64,000 nucleotides of DNA from Niastella sp. (GCA_017744515.1 JAGIBF010000030.1:1-64000), one strand, 5' to 3'. Counted from the stretch's first letter, positions 18,066-27,307 are shown. The notes: generated by a model from the letters alone, not told the origin. Numbers and translations are program-made.

Positions 18066-18845
18066 TTAATCCAATTTAGAAATTTGTTGTTTTGCACGGT
18101 GGTGGGCGCCTTTGAGCATCCAGTCTTTGCTTTGTTCGATGGCGTCCATGAGTTGATCGAGGATTACTTCGGAAGGGGCGTCGTAATCTACTTGAATTGG
18201 CTCCTTGAACCGTACGGTGAGCAGGGTCCCTTTTTTCTTAAAACGTAATCCTTTTTTATCGAATGCCCGCCAGAAGCCGTTGATAACAACCGGCACTACG
18301 ATTGGCCTGGTCATCTTAATGATTAATGCAGTCCCTTTGCGGCCAGGTGCAAATGGTTTGGTGGTTCCCTGGGGAAAGGTGATGATCCAGTTGTTTTCCA
18401 ATGCACGGGATATTTTCCGGGTGTCGCTGGGATCGAGTCCTTTACGTGTTTCTGTTCCTTCGGGCCGCCAGGTCCTTTTTACCGTGAGTGCTCCGGCCAT
18501 TGTGAACAGCCTGCTGATCCAGGTGGCTTTCATCGTCTCTTCTGCTGCCACATAGTATACGTTGGTAAAAGGATTCAACAAGTAGTAGGGCACTCCCAAT
18601 CTGTTCTGCTTTCTCCATTTTACCGCGCAGAAGATGTGCAGGAAGGTAATGACATCTGCAAAGTAGGTTTGGTGATTGCTTACAAATAATACGTTTTTAC
18701 GGGGAAGGTTTTTAATGTGTTCTGTACCGGTGATCTTCAGCTTATTTATGAATACCAATCCGGGATAGGAAACGATGCCTACGAGTGCGTAGATGAATTT
18801 GCGAACGATGTGTGTATGTTTCAGCCTTTCCCGGAATGAGCTCAT
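18066..18845 (-). CDS. 1-acyl-glycerol-3-phosphate acyltransferase-like protein (PlsC family), 259 aa
   Basis: Membrane-associated acyltransferase of the PlsC superfamily, expected to transfer an acyl chain to lysophosphatidate or a similar lipid. A hydrophobic N-terminal segment (about 16-34) precedes the first motif, NHQTYFAD at residues 57-64. The His and Asp are five residues apart (HX5D) rather than the usual HX4D. The second conserved block reads ITFPQGTTKPF, a variant of FPEGTRS, followed by VVPVVINGF. The subgroup is common in Bacteroidota, so I take it to be active, but the substrate is open. Confidence 0.82.
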   Translation of the reverse strand: MSSFRERLKHTHIVRKFIYALVGIVSYPGLVFINKLKITGTEHIKNLPRKNVLFVSNHQTYFADVITFLHIFCAVKWRKQNRLGVPYYLLNPFTNVYYVAAEETMKATWISRLFTMAGALTVKRTWRPEGTETRKGLDPSDTRKISRALENNWIITFPQGTTKPFAPGRKGTALIIKMTRPIVVPVVINGFWRAFDKKGLRFKKKGTLLTVRFKEPIQVDYDAPSEVILDQLMDAIEQSKDWMLKGAHHRAKQQISKLD

Positions 18846-18973
18846 GGATTTTAGTGTTTAGGAAACTTGTGTCGAAATTAAGGAAATGTTAATATACTCT
18901 GTACTTTAATTGAATGGGGCTGCAACGTTATGTAATTGGTTTTACTCCTACATCTTTATAAAAAATGATGTGT

Positions 18974-19690
18974 ATGAAAAAGTTTATCCCAGTCTGTTTA
19001 ATTGCATTGACATCGCTCACCGGGTTTGCGCAATCAACAGTCGTTAATCCGTTTCCTAAAACCATCTCTGTGACCGGTAGTGCTGAAATGGAAGTGACGC
19101 CTGATGAAATCTATGTGGTGGTCGATCTGCAGGAGTATGAAAAGAAAGGTAGTGGCAAGATCAATCTTGAAAAGATCAAAAGTGATTTCCTGAATAATTG
19201 CCGCAGTATTGGCCTGCCCGACTCCGTAATTACTATTGCTTCTTATGATGGTGATATGGGTAATCCCTGGATTAAAAAGAAAAAGAAGAAAGAGGAACTG
19301 ATGGCTTCTATTTCTTACCAGATAAAGTTTTCCAACAGTAAGAAGATGGATGAGCTGGTAGCGAAGCTGGATGATGAGGCTACACGTAATTTCCGGATTG
19401 CCCGTACTTCTCACAGTAAGTTGCAGGAGTTTCGCAAGCAATTGAAGATCGAGGCCATCAAGGCTGCCAAGGAAAAGGCTACTTACCTGGCTGCTGCTGT
19501 CGATGAGAAGGTATTTATGGCTGTTACCATCACTGAGCCCACTGATATGATCGTTCAACCTTACCAGTACCGTTTTGCTCAGGCCAATGTTGCCATGGAT
19601 GCTGTAGGTGGTGCCGCAGAGAATAGCAGTATGGACTTCAATAAGATCAAGTTACATTTTGATGTGAGTGTAGTGTTTGCCCTGAAATAG
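18974..19690 (+). CDS. SIMPL (DUF541) domain protein, exported, 238 aa
   Basis: A signal peptide (hydrophobic run, cleavage after GFAQ) is followed by the SIMPL domain: ISVTGSAEMEVTPDEIYVVVDLQEY at about 32-56 and, near the end, KLHFDVSVVFALK. Family members such as YggE are periplasmic and protect against oxidative stress, with unclear mechanism. I use the ATG at 18974 so that MKK starts the signal peptide; the ATG at 18965 adds three residues. It is monocistronic and followed directly by a heptamer array. Confidence 0.85.
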   Translation: MKKFIPVCLIALTSLTGFAQSTVVNPFPKTISVTGSAEMEVTPDEIYVVVDLQEYEKKGSGKINLEKIKSDFLNNCRSIGLPDSVITIASYDGDMGNPWIKKKKKKEELMASISYQIKFSNSKKMDELVAKLDDEATRNFRIARTSHSKLQEFRKQLKIEAIKAAKEKATYLAAAVDEKVFMAVTITEPTDMIVQPYQYRFAQANVAMDAVGGAAENSSMDFNKIKLHFDVSVVFALK

Positions 19691-19692
19691 GG

Positions 19693-19720
19693 AGTTGTCA
19701 GTGGTAAGTTGTGAGTAGCA
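19693..19720. repeat. Heptamer tandem array (AGTnnnn x4)
   Basis: Units AGTTGTC, AGTGGTA, AGTTGTG, AGTAGCA, in phase, beginning 3 bases after the SIMPL-protein stop codon. Confidence 0.75.
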
Positions 19721-19809
19721 AAATGGCTCCAACTACCAGTATTTCAATAAGTAATCCACGTTTTCTCCACATTAGGATGGCCGATTTTTATAAAGGGGGG
19801 CAAAGGATT

Positions 19810-19817
19810 TATATTTG
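19810..19817 (+). promoter_or_regulatory. -7 box TATATTTG of mutS
   Basis: Perfect TAnnTTTG match ending 6 bases before the mutS ATG at 19824. The predicted transcription start would be at or next to the ATG, so the message may be leaderless. Confidence 0.6.
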
Positions 19818-19823
19818 CCCCCC

Positions 19824-22451
19824 ATGGCAAAAGCAGGTGAAGATACTCCCTTAATGCAGCAGCATAAGGCCATCAAGCAAAGATATCCTGATGCTATTTT
19901 GTTGTTCCGTGTAGGTGATTTCTATGAAACCTTCGGCGGCGATGCTATTATTGCTGCACAGGTGTTGGGCATAACGCTCACCAAACGGAATAATGGTGCT
20001 GCTTCCGGCGCTTCTGAACTGGCGGGTTTCCCACATCATGCCATGGATACTTACCTGCACAAACTGGTGAAAGCAGGCTACCGGGTAGCCATCTGCGATC
20101 AGCTCGAAGATCCCAAGCAAGCTAAAGGCATCGTGAAACGGGGTGTAACCGAAATGGTGACGCCCGGTGTAGCTACCAACGACAAGTTGCTGGAGCATAA
20201 TAGTAATAACTTCCTTGCAGGTATCCATTTTACCGACAACAAAGCGGGTATTGCTTTTCTCGATATTTCCACCGGTGAGTTTTTTGTGGCCGAGGGCAAC
20301 CAGGAGTATATCGATAAGTTGCTGCAAACGCTGAAACCTGCTGAGGTTATTTTTCAGCGTAGTTATCAAAAGCATTTTAAAGAGCAATTTGGCAGCCGAT
20401 TCTATACGTACACGATGGAGAGCTGGATCTTCGATGAGGCGTATGCTACGGAAAGCCTGCTCAAACATTTCGTGACGCATTCTTTAAAGGGTTTTGGGGT
20501 AGAGGAAATGCCGGAAGCCGTTATTGCTGCCGGCGCTGTATTGCATTATCTGAAGGATACCGAACACCCCAACCTGCAACATATTACTTCCATCCAGCGG
20601 ATCGACCGCGAGGATTATCTGTGGATGGACCGTTTTACCATTCGTAACCTGGAACTGACCGGTACCGGCAACGGTGAGGCTGGCAATACGCTACACAAGG
20701 TATTGGACAATACGGTCTCTCCCATGGGCGCGCGGTTGCTGAAGCGCTGGATACTGCTGCCGCTGAAAGACGGGGTACGTATCAACGAGCGGCTCGACCT
20801 TGTTGAATTTTTCATCAAAGAGGTGGAATTGCGCAGCAAGATCAGTCACCACATCAAGCAGTGTGGTGATGTGGAAAGGCTGGTAAGTAAGATCCCTGTT
20901 AAGAAGATAGGCCCACGGGAAGTGTTGCAAATAGCGCGTGGCCTGCAGCAGGTGCAGGAGATCAAAGCTTTGTGCGCGGGTGTTACTGATAAATACCTCG
21001 CTCAACTGACAGGGACGCTGAACCCCTGTGAGCAGATCATAACCACCATCCTGCAAATGATCATGGACAATCCGCCTGCTGTGGCTGCTAAAGGTGGCGT
21101 TATACGCGAAGGTGTTCATGCCGAGCTGGATGAATTGCGGGCCATCGCCACCGGTGGCAAGGAATACCTGGTGTCGCTTCAACAAAAGGAGGCTGAAACC
21201 ACCGGTATTTCTTCGTTGAAGATTGGTTTCAACAACGTATTTGGTTATTATCTCGAAGTAACCAACTCTCATAAAAATAAGGTCCCTGCTGCCTGGATAC
21301 GCAAGCAAACGCTGGCTAATGCTGAAAGGTATATTACGCCAGAGTTGAAGGAATATGAGGAAAAGATCACCGGGGCTGAGGATAAGATCATGGCCATCGA
21401 GATGGAGTTGTACGACAAACTGTTGTTGCAATTGCAGGAATTTATTGCTCCTATGCAGGCCAACGGGCATATCCTTGCTATTTTGGATTGCCTGGTATGT
21501 TTTGCCGACAATGCTTTGCGGTATAATTATAAGAAGCCGGTATTGCATGACGGGCATGACATGGACCTGAAGGAAAGCCGTCACCCTGTGATCGAGCGTA
21601 ACTTGCCGCCGGGCGAATCGTATATCGCCAATGATATCTTCCTGGATCAATCTTCTCAGCAGATCATCATCCTGACCGGCCCCAACATGAGTGGTAAGAG
21701 TGCCATCCTGCGGCAGACCGCGCTTATTACGCTGATGGCGCACATGGGGAGTTTTGTGCCAGCCGATGTTGCTCATGTGCCTTTAACCGACAAGATCTTT
21801 ACCCGGGTGGGTGCTTCGGACAACCTGAGTGGCGGTGAATCGACTTTCATGGTGGAGATGAATGAAACTGCCAGCATCATCAATAATTTCACCGCCCGCA
21901 GCCTGATCTTACTGGATGAGATCGGCCGGGGCACTTCTACTTATGATGGTATTTCTATTGCGTGGAGTATTGCCGAATACCTGCACAATGCCGGCCATGC
22001 TCCCAAGACGTTGTTTGCTACGCACTATCATGAGCTGAACGAACTGGAGAACAAGTTGTCGCGCGTCCGGAATTTCCATGTTACCAATAAAGAGGTGGGT
22101 AATAAGATCATCTTCCTGCGTAAGCTGGCGCCCGGTGGCAGCACGCATAGTTTTGGTATCCACGTGGCCAAGATGGCCGGTATGCCCCCTGCGCTCATTC
22201 AGCGTGCCAATGAAATATTGCACCAGCTGGAAGAAAAACATGTGGATGAAGGTTCTGCCACTCCTCAAAGTTCAAACGTTGGTCAGGCTGTGAAGAACAT
22301 TTCTTCTCAAAAATTCCAGCTGTCTATTTTCGATGCTCACAGTGAAACTTTCGATGACATCCGCAAGTTGCTGGAAGGCATCGATATCAATCGCCTTACC
22401 CCTGTTGAAGCGTTGTTGAAACTGCAAGAGATCAAGGGGAAAATTAAATAA
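19824..22451 (+). CDS. DNA mismatch repair protein MutS, 875 aa
   Basis: MutS recognises mismatches and small loops and recruits MutL. The N-terminal mismatch-binding motif is present (FRVGDFYETFGGDA), followed by connector, lever and clamp regions and the ABC-type ATPase: Walker A GPNMSGKS at residues 619-626, the signature-like SGGESTFMVEM, Walker B LILLDEIGRGTSTYDG and the H-loop FATHYHEL. Length and order are those of bacterial MutS1. The ATG at 19824 is chosen; a TTG three codons earlier lies within the -7 box. No mutL is near. It ends with a palindromic terminator. Confidence 0.97.
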   Translation: MAKAGEDTPLMQQHKAIKQRYPDAILLFRVGDFYETFGGDAIIAAQVLGITLTKRNNGAASGASELAGFPHHAMDTYLHKLVKAGYRVAICDQLEDPKQAKGIVKRGVTEMVTPGVATNDKLLEHNSNNFLAGIHFTDNKAGIAFLDISTGEFFVAEGNQEYIDKLLQTLKPAEVIFQRSYQKHFKEQFGSRFYTYTMESWIFDEAYATESLLKHFVTHSLKGFGVEEMPEAVIAAGAVLHYLKDTEHPNLQHITSIQRIDREDYLWMDRFTIRNLELTGTGNGEAGNTLHKVLDNTVSPMGARLLKRWILLPLKDGVRINERLDLVEFFIKEVELRSKISHHIKQCGDVERLVSKIPVKKIGPREVLQIARGLQQVQEIKALCAGVTDKYLAQLTGTLNPCEQIITTILQMIMDNPPAVAAKGGVIREGVHAELDELRAIATGGKEYLVSLQQKEAETTGISSLKIGFNNVFGYYLEVTNSHKNKVPAAWIRKQTLANAERYITPELKEYEEKITGAEDKIMAIEMELYDKLLLQLQEFIAPMQANGHILAILDCLVCFADNALRYNYKKPVLHDGHDMDLKESRHPVIERNLPPGESYIANDIFLDQSSQQIIILTGPNMSGKSAILRQTALITLMAHMGSFVPADVAHVPLTDKIFTRVGASDNLSGGESTFMVEMNETASIINNFTARSLILLDEIGRGTSTYDGISIAWSIAEYLHNAGHAPKTLFATHYHELNELENKLSRVRNFHVTNKEVGNKIIFLRKLAPGGSTHSFGIHVAKMAGMPPALIQRANEILHQLEEKHVDEGSATPQSSNVGQAVKNISSQKFQLSIFDAHSETFDDIRKLLEGIDINRLTPVEALLKLQEIKGKIK

Positions 22452-22460
22452 ATGTATTAC

Positions 22461-22482
22461 AGACCCCGGGGTCGTATTTTTT
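22461..22482 (+). terminator. Intrinsic terminator after mutS
   Basis: The 12-bp palindrome GACCCCGGGGTC (stem GACC, loop CCGG) is followed within three bases by a T-run, 10 bases after the mutS stop. Confidence 0.6.
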
Positions 22483-22684
22483 CTACACTTCTACCGGTTT
22501 ACGCTTAAAAGGGTGTTGTCATATATCAAAAAGTGTATGAGTATACTTATACGAGCAATAAAGCGTACAACGGTCCCGTTTGAATTGTCTTAACACACAC
22601 CTTGTTCTAAGTTTTTCCTTCGTACCTGCCGTCATTAACCCAACCTTTATTATGAAAGTATGCTGCTGATGCATAGTCAGCGCA

Positions 22685-22996
22685 ATGGCTTATTGCCATG
22701 TACCCTGCTTTTTTGTAACCCTAAATCGTACTACTTTGCCTATCAGGATCTACCCAACCATTATTGATAAGATCAATTGGTTGTTTGTACAAACCAACAA
22801 AAAGCTGGACAACACCAGCATCGCTGTGTTGAGCCTTACGGGCAGCAAACTGTATGAGCAGAAGACAGGCATATTACAGGCCGGTCAAATGGTAAGTTTT
22901 CCTTTGGATGCCGATAGCCTTTCTCCCGGCACTTATCTGCTGCAATTGTTTTCGGGCAGTGAGATGGTGTATAAGCGGAAGATCAGCCTCGGATGA
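22685..22996 (+). pseudogene. Orphan type IX secretion C-terminal domain (gene remnant or minimal cargo)
   Basis: The 103-residue frame ends in a segment of about 84 residues that looks like a T9SS sorting domain: an IYPTIIDKINW start (compare the usual YPNP...), SIAVLSLTGSKLYEQKTG, then LSPGTYLLQLFSGSEMVYKRKISLG at the very C-terminus. Proteins with this domain are exported by the Sec system, then crossed over the outer membrane. Here there is no signal peptide and no cargo domain, and the sequence before residue 18 does not look like protein of the same family. An ATG at 22652 opens a five-codon frame (MKVCC) just upstream. I favour a decayed cargo gene. Confidence 0.45.
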
Positions 22997-23008
22997 AAGC
23001 CCGGCCCG

Positions 23009-23053
23009 GCTTCGACAGGTTCAGCCCCGCAAGCGGGGTAAACTCTGACATCT
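23009..23053. repeat. Dispersed CTTCGACAGG repeat copy 1
   Basis: GCTTCGACAGGTTCAGC followed by a CCCCGC/GCGGGG hairpin and CTCTGACA. The same core occurs at 31902, 35544 and 47328. Confidence 0.65.
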
Positions 23054-23054
23054 A

Positions 23055-24251
23055 TCACAGGTAACTGAGCCACCAATGGTGGTGTGTACTTTTATACCTG
23101 TTGTACCACTTACATAAGGGATATAATAAGAGAAAGACTCCTATCCATATAAGGTATACGGCCCACAAGGGATAGCCAAACTGCACGGGCCTGAAGAGGA
23201 ATGGTACCTGGGGTGAAACGATGTCTTTTGCTCCATAACCCGACAAATAGAAAAGAATTACCGTGATGGCGTGTATGAGGAAGAAATGCAACACATAGTA
23301 AAAGAACGGTACCCGTCCGAATATTTTCGCAAACTCTCCAGCAGGGTTCTGCACATTTTCCAGCAATGCCAATCCTATCAACGATATGCCAATCGTAATG
23401 CACGTGTACATGAGTGAGGGTGGATATTTATTGACGTTGAAGAATGACATGATCGTGCGGGTTGTACTGGCTTGTGTGGTCCAGGGAGCCGGATCGCCAT
23501 AAGCGTTGATAAACCGAAGTAAGAGGAACAGCAGGATCAACCCCGTGCCCATATAGAATAGTGTTTTCCTTCGCTGTATTGAAGTGAACTGTTCCGTAAA
23601 CAGTTTTCCTGCACAATATCCCATGAGCATTAACCCCGTCCAGGGCAGAAAGGGATATACAATCAGGACGATATGGTTGGCAGCATAGGGATAGGCAGCA
23701 AAGCGTGACCCATGTAATAAATCCCACCAGAATCCCAACTGTCGGTTGGGTACCGTAGCTTCGGGGTAATCCAGCAGATTATGTCCCAGGACTATTATCA
23801 ATCCAATCGTAAAAATGGCAGCATATGGCAGCCTCACTGCTAACCCCAATATGACCATGCTGATGCCAATGGCCCAGATGACCTGCAAGACCAGCATGTT
23901 GTAGAGTGGATTAAATGTCAACGCCAGGGTCACCACTATTACTTCCACCAGTATAAGCCAAAGTCCCCGTTTGATGAGAAAGCTGCTTAGTGCTGCTTTT
24001 GTCTTGCGCAAGCCTACGAGGTAGGATGATGTGCCTGCGAGGAACACGAAAGTAGGTGCACACAAATGGGTGATCCATCTGGTAAAATAGAGTGTTGGGT
24101 ATGATGTAGCCGGATCAATCGGATCGCTTTGAAAGGCACCGATATGGAAGAAGTCGCGTACATGGTCCAGTGCCATAATGATCATTACTATGCCGCGTAG
24201 TATATCTATGGATTGTACGCGGCTTTTCGTTAAGGCGGACTGCTGACTCAT
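23055..24251 (-). CDS. DUF1624-type polytopic membrane protein (HGSNAT-like acyltransferase family), 398 aa
   Basis: The N-terminus QSIDILRGIVMIIMALDHVRDF is the hallmark of the DUF1624/heparan-alpha-glucosaminide N-acetyltransferase-like family. About ten hydrophobic segments follow, so it sits in the inner membrane. The family is thought to acetylate glycans or to resemble membrane acyltransferases; no substrate can be read from the sequence. The ATG at 24251 starts just before the conserved block. It is 119 bases from the gluconokinase stop, in the same direction, so it may be a separate unit or the tail of that operon. Confidence 0.8.
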   Translation of the reverse strand: MSQQSALTKSRVQSIDILRGIVMIIMALDHVRDFFHIGAFQSDPIDPATSYPTLYFTRWITHLCAPTFVFLAGTSSYLVGLRKTKAALSSFLIKRGLWLILVEVIVVTLALTFNPLYNMLVLQVIWAIGISMVILGLAVRLPYAAIFTIGLIIVLGHNLLDYPEATVPNRQLGFWWDLLHGSRFAAYPYAANHIVLIVYPFLPWTGLMLMGYCAGKLFTEQFTSIQRRKTLFYMGTGLILLFLLLRFINAYGDPAPWTTQASTTRTIMSFFNVNKYPPSLMYTCITIGISLIGLALLENVQNPAGEFAKIFGRVPFFYYVLHFFLIHAITVILFYLSGYGAKDIVSPQVPFLFRPVQFGYPLWAVYLIWIGVFLLLYPLCKWYNRYKSTHHHWWLSYL

Positions 24252-24369
24252 GTTGACGCTTTTTAGGATCGTAATTTAAAGTACTGATACTACCTGCAAT
24301 TTCAAACATTTTATTACAGGTGGTAACTACCAAATGTGGGGACGGAAGGCAATCGAAAGACTTACGCCA

Positions 24370-25872
24370 TTAAAGCTGGAATATATCTTTCAGTCTGTCG
24401 TATAGGGTACTGTATACGGAAAAGTTACGCAGATAGGCTTTGTGCTGTTGTTCGTCGGGTGTAAACTGAACTTCAGGTTGTGCTGCTTTGCCGGGATGCG
24501 TGAGTGTATCTCTTACTTCCAGTGCCTGCAGGCCCAATATGGCTGCGCCGACAGCGGATGCATCAGCGGTAGAGGATATGGTAATATTTTTCCCAAACAG
24601 ATCGGCCATCCATTGCAACCATAATGGCGATTGGGTGAATCCTCCGCTGGCGTAGATGTTCTTAACCGGTCCGATTGTTTCTTCAATGGATTGGGTGACC
24701 TGGTAGAGGGCATTGTTAATGCCTTCTATAATGGCGCGCATGAAATGTGCCTGTGTATGTTTTGCATGTATACCAAAGTATACGCCTTTGGCATTGGCAT
24801 CCCAAACAGGCGCCCGTTCACCTTGCACGTAAGGCAGGAAAATCAGTCCATCTGCACCGGCTGGCACCTGTGCTGCCTGTTGTATAAACCAATCGAAATC
24901 TGCCGTCTTTTCAAAGCTGCGGCCCAGGAAATGTTCGGCATACCATCTCAGGAGTGTACCTCCGTTGTTGATTGGTCCGCCGGATACATACCATTGTTCG
25001 GTGAGGATATAGTTGAATATCCGTTCTTTCACATCGTGTTGTGGCCGGGCAGCCATCATACGTACGGCCCCGCTGGTGCCTATGGTCAATGAAACATCGC
25101 CGGGCTGCAAGGCACCACTACCTACATTGGCCAGGCAACCATCGCTGGCTCCAATGATGAAGGGGGTAGTTTGATCGATATTCAGCAGGTCAGCATATTC
25201 TTTTGCAAGCCCCTTAACCATGTGTGTAGTCCTAACAGGGGTTGACAACCGATCGGGGGTAAGACCGGTTAGCTTCAGCGCCTCTGCATTCCAATTAAAG
25301 TTGTAGATATCAAATAATCCTGTCGCCGAAGCAATGGAGTAGTCTATCAGGTATTGGCCAAAGAAGCGATATAAGACCCATTCTTTGATGCCTATGAATT
25401 TGTGGGCTGTGGCATATATGTCCTGCCGCTCTTCTTTTATCCAAAGGAGCTTACACAATGGCGACATCGGATGTATGGGTGTACCCGTGCGCTGGTAGAT
25501 ACGTTTGCCTGCTTCTGAATGTTTTAACTCATCGGCCTGCGCGCTACTGCGGAGGTCGGCCCAGGTAATAACGTTGGTCAACGGTTTGCCGTTGTTATCT
25601 ACAGCAATAAGGCTGTGCATGGCGCTGCTGCATGCAACTCCCAGCAAGGTAGCGGTACTCATTTGTGCGCTCACCTGCCCTACTGTTCGCAAAACTGCCC
25701 GGAACAATGTTTCGGGATCCAGCTCATGTTGTTCTGCAATTGTTGCTTCAAGTGGTGTATAGGTTTCATTGGCCTGTGCTATCACATTGCCTTCTACTGT
25801 AAAAGCGATTGCCTTGGTGTTGGTGGTACCAATGTCTACGCCGATGATATATTGGGCTGGTTTAGTACTCAC
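24370..25872 (-). CDS. Gluconokinase, FGGY family, 500 aa
   Basis: FGGY carbohydrate kinase that phosphorylates gluconate to 6-phosphogluconate with ATP. The N-terminal phosphate-binding loop IIGVDIGTTNTKAIAF (about 8-23), ACSSAMHSLIAVD and ITWADLRS are typical of gluconokinases in this family, as is the C-terminal ASGGFTQSPLWLQWMAD. Length is normal. It starts with GTG, and the start lies inside the last codons of the upstream amylase gene (11-base overlap), so translation is probably coupled. The FGGY family is hard to split by eye; a related sugar acid is possible. Confidence 0.85.
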   Translation of the reverse strand: MSTKPAQYIIGVDIGTTNTKAIAFTVEGNVIAQANETYTPLEATIAEQHELDPETLFRAVLRTVGQVSAQMSTATLLGVACSSAMHSLIAVDNNGKPLTNVITWADLRSSAQADELKHSEAGKRIYQRTGTPIHPMSPLCKLLWIKEERQDIYATAHKFIGIKEWVLYRFFGQYLIDYSIASATGLFDIYNFNWNAEALKLTGLTPDRLSTPVRTTHMVKGLAKEYADLLNIDQTTPFIIGASDGCLANVGSGALQPGDVSLTIGTSGAVRMMAARPQHDVKERIFNYILTEQWYVSGGPINNGGTLLRWYAEHFLGRSFEKTADFDWFIQQAAQVPAGADGLIFLPYVQGERAPVWDANAKGVYFGIHAKHTQAHFMRAIIEGINNALYQVTQSIEETIGPVKNIYASGGFTQSPLWLQWMADLFGKNITISSTADASAVGAAILGLQALEVRDTLTHPGKAAQPEVQFTPDEQQHKAYLRNFSVYSTLYDRLKDIFQL

Positions 25873-27235
25873 AAATGATGTATCCCCAGGGTTCTATGTT
25901 GAAGGAATGGTTGAGCTTAAAGGGTTCTTTGGCGCCCAGGAACAGGTTCATGGGCTCTCCTACCAGTGAGTTGTCTTTAATCGTAATTGTTTGTTCTTTG
26001 GTACTAAGGTTTAGTATGACGAGTACTTTGCTTTTTCCTTTTTCACGCACGTATGCATACAGGGCTTTGTCGTCTCCTACTGATATTTTCCGGAAGCTGG
26101 CATCTGTGGCCAATGCTTCGTTGCGCTTACGTAGTTCGAGCAGCATTTTATAGAATGGCGCGCGGGCGTATTTCTTAAAGCCCATGCTATCTTTCTCAAA
26201 GAAAGGGATGGCTCTTAATACCGGCTCTTCCTGTCCGCTATAGATCAGTGGCAGGCTGGCGCGCATGGTTTGTGTCAATACTGCAAAGGCGCCATGTTTT
26301 AAACCGGGGAAGGTGGCGAAGTCGCTTTTGTTCCAGCTGTTCTCATCGTGGTTGCTGGTGAAATACAATCTTACAGCGCCAGCGGGGAACGTGCTGTCCT
26401 GCCGCATGAGTACTGTATCGAGTGCTAATGCATTGCGTTCTCCTGTTGCTACTTTCTTCATCGTCTGGAACATATCCCAGGGATAGCTGGCATCAAACCC
26501 GGCAGCATGCAGTTCTCCTTTGTCTGCTTCTGCCAGCATGAATACTTTTTTCTCCTGGCGCAGCTGCCTGATGCAGTCCTTCCAGAAATCCGTTGGTACT
26601 TCGCCTGCCACATCGCAGCGGAAGCCATCGATACCGGTTTCTATGATCCAGTATTTCATGGCAGCGATCATGCTGTCGCGCATTTCTTTGTTATCGAAGT
26701 TGAGGTCGCGGGTGTCTGTCCAATCAAATACGTATTTAGCTTTTCCGGTACTGTCGCGGTTATAAAAACCGGGGTGCCGGGTAAGCCAGGGATGATCGGC
26801 GCCGGTGTGATTGGCCACCCAATCTATGATGACTTTGAAACCATCTTCGTGTGCCTTGTTTACAAGCTGCTTAAAGTCGTCCATCGTACCAAACTCGGGG
26901 TTGATTGCTTTATAGTCGGCTACAGCATAATAGCTTCCCAATGTTCCTTTACGGTCGGTTTTGCTGATGGGGGTAACAGGCATGAACCAAAGAATATCTA
27001 CGCCCATTTGTTTAAGACGGGGCAGCGAAGCGGAAAAGGCTTTGAAGGTGCCTTCGGATGTATATTGGCGCACATTGACTTCATATATATTCGACTGTTT
27101 GTACCAGTCGGGGCCTGCTATGAAGGTGGTATCCTGTTTTGCTTCTTCTTGCTGCTTTTCTTCCTCTTTGGGCATTAGTTTACAGGAGCCCAGAAGAATG
27201 GTACAGACCAATATGGAGAGGAATGCAGGTTTCAT
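25862..27235 (-). CDS. Alpha-amylase family lipoprotein (GH13), 457 aa
   Basis: A lipoprotein signal with lipobox LLGSC (Cys18) anchors it to a membrane. The (beta/alpha)8 barrel carries the GH13 signature: DWVANHTG, nucleophile Asp208 in GFRCDVA, acid/base Glu236 in MLAEADKG and Asp298 in SNHDENSW, followed by a short C-terminal beta domain. It hydrolyses or rearranges alpha-glucans; the lipoprotein position suggests surface or periplasmic maltodextrin use. I start at the ATG at 27235, which gives the lipobox; the 30-residue upstream extension falls in repeat DNA. It overlaps gluconokinase by 11 bases. Confidence 0.9.
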   Translation of the reverse strand: MKPAFLSILVCTILLGSCKLMPKEEEKQQEEAKQDTTFIAGPDWYKQSNIYEVNVRQYTSEGTFKAFSASLPRLKQMGVDILWFMPVTPISKTDRKGTLGSYYAVADYKAINPEFGTMDDFKQLVNKAHEDGFKVIIDWVANHTGADHPWLTRHPGFYNRDSTGKAKYVFDWTDTRDLNFDNKEMRDSMIAAMKYWIIETGIDGFRCDVAGEVPTDFWKDCIRQLRQEKKVFMLAEADKGELHAAGFDASYPWDMFQTMKKVATGERNALALDTVLMRQDSTFPAGAVRLYFTSNHDENSWNKSDFATFPGLKHGAFAVLTQTMRASLPLIYSGQEEPVLRAIPFFEKDSMGFKKYARAPFYKMLLELRKRNEALATDASFRKISVGDDKALYAYVREKGKSKVLVILNLSTKEQTITIKDNSLVGEPMNLFLGAKEPFKLNHSFNIEPWGYIICEY

Positions 27236-27275
27236 ATAGCATGATTTGGATTGAAAGGTAAGGGTTTGTAGGGTA

Positions 27276-27307
27276 GTTGACAAGTTGACGAGTTGAAAAG
27301 TTGATAA
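27276..27307. repeat. Octamer tandem array (GTTGAnAn x4)
   Basis: Units GTTGACAA, GTTGACGA, GTTGAAAA, GTTGATAA in phase. Related arrays lie at 28736 and 31794. Confidence 0.85.

Noticed and set aside
20691..21776. 361-codon frame antisense to mutS
   Set aside because: Shadow frame of a strongly conserved gene; composition reflects the codon bias of mutS.
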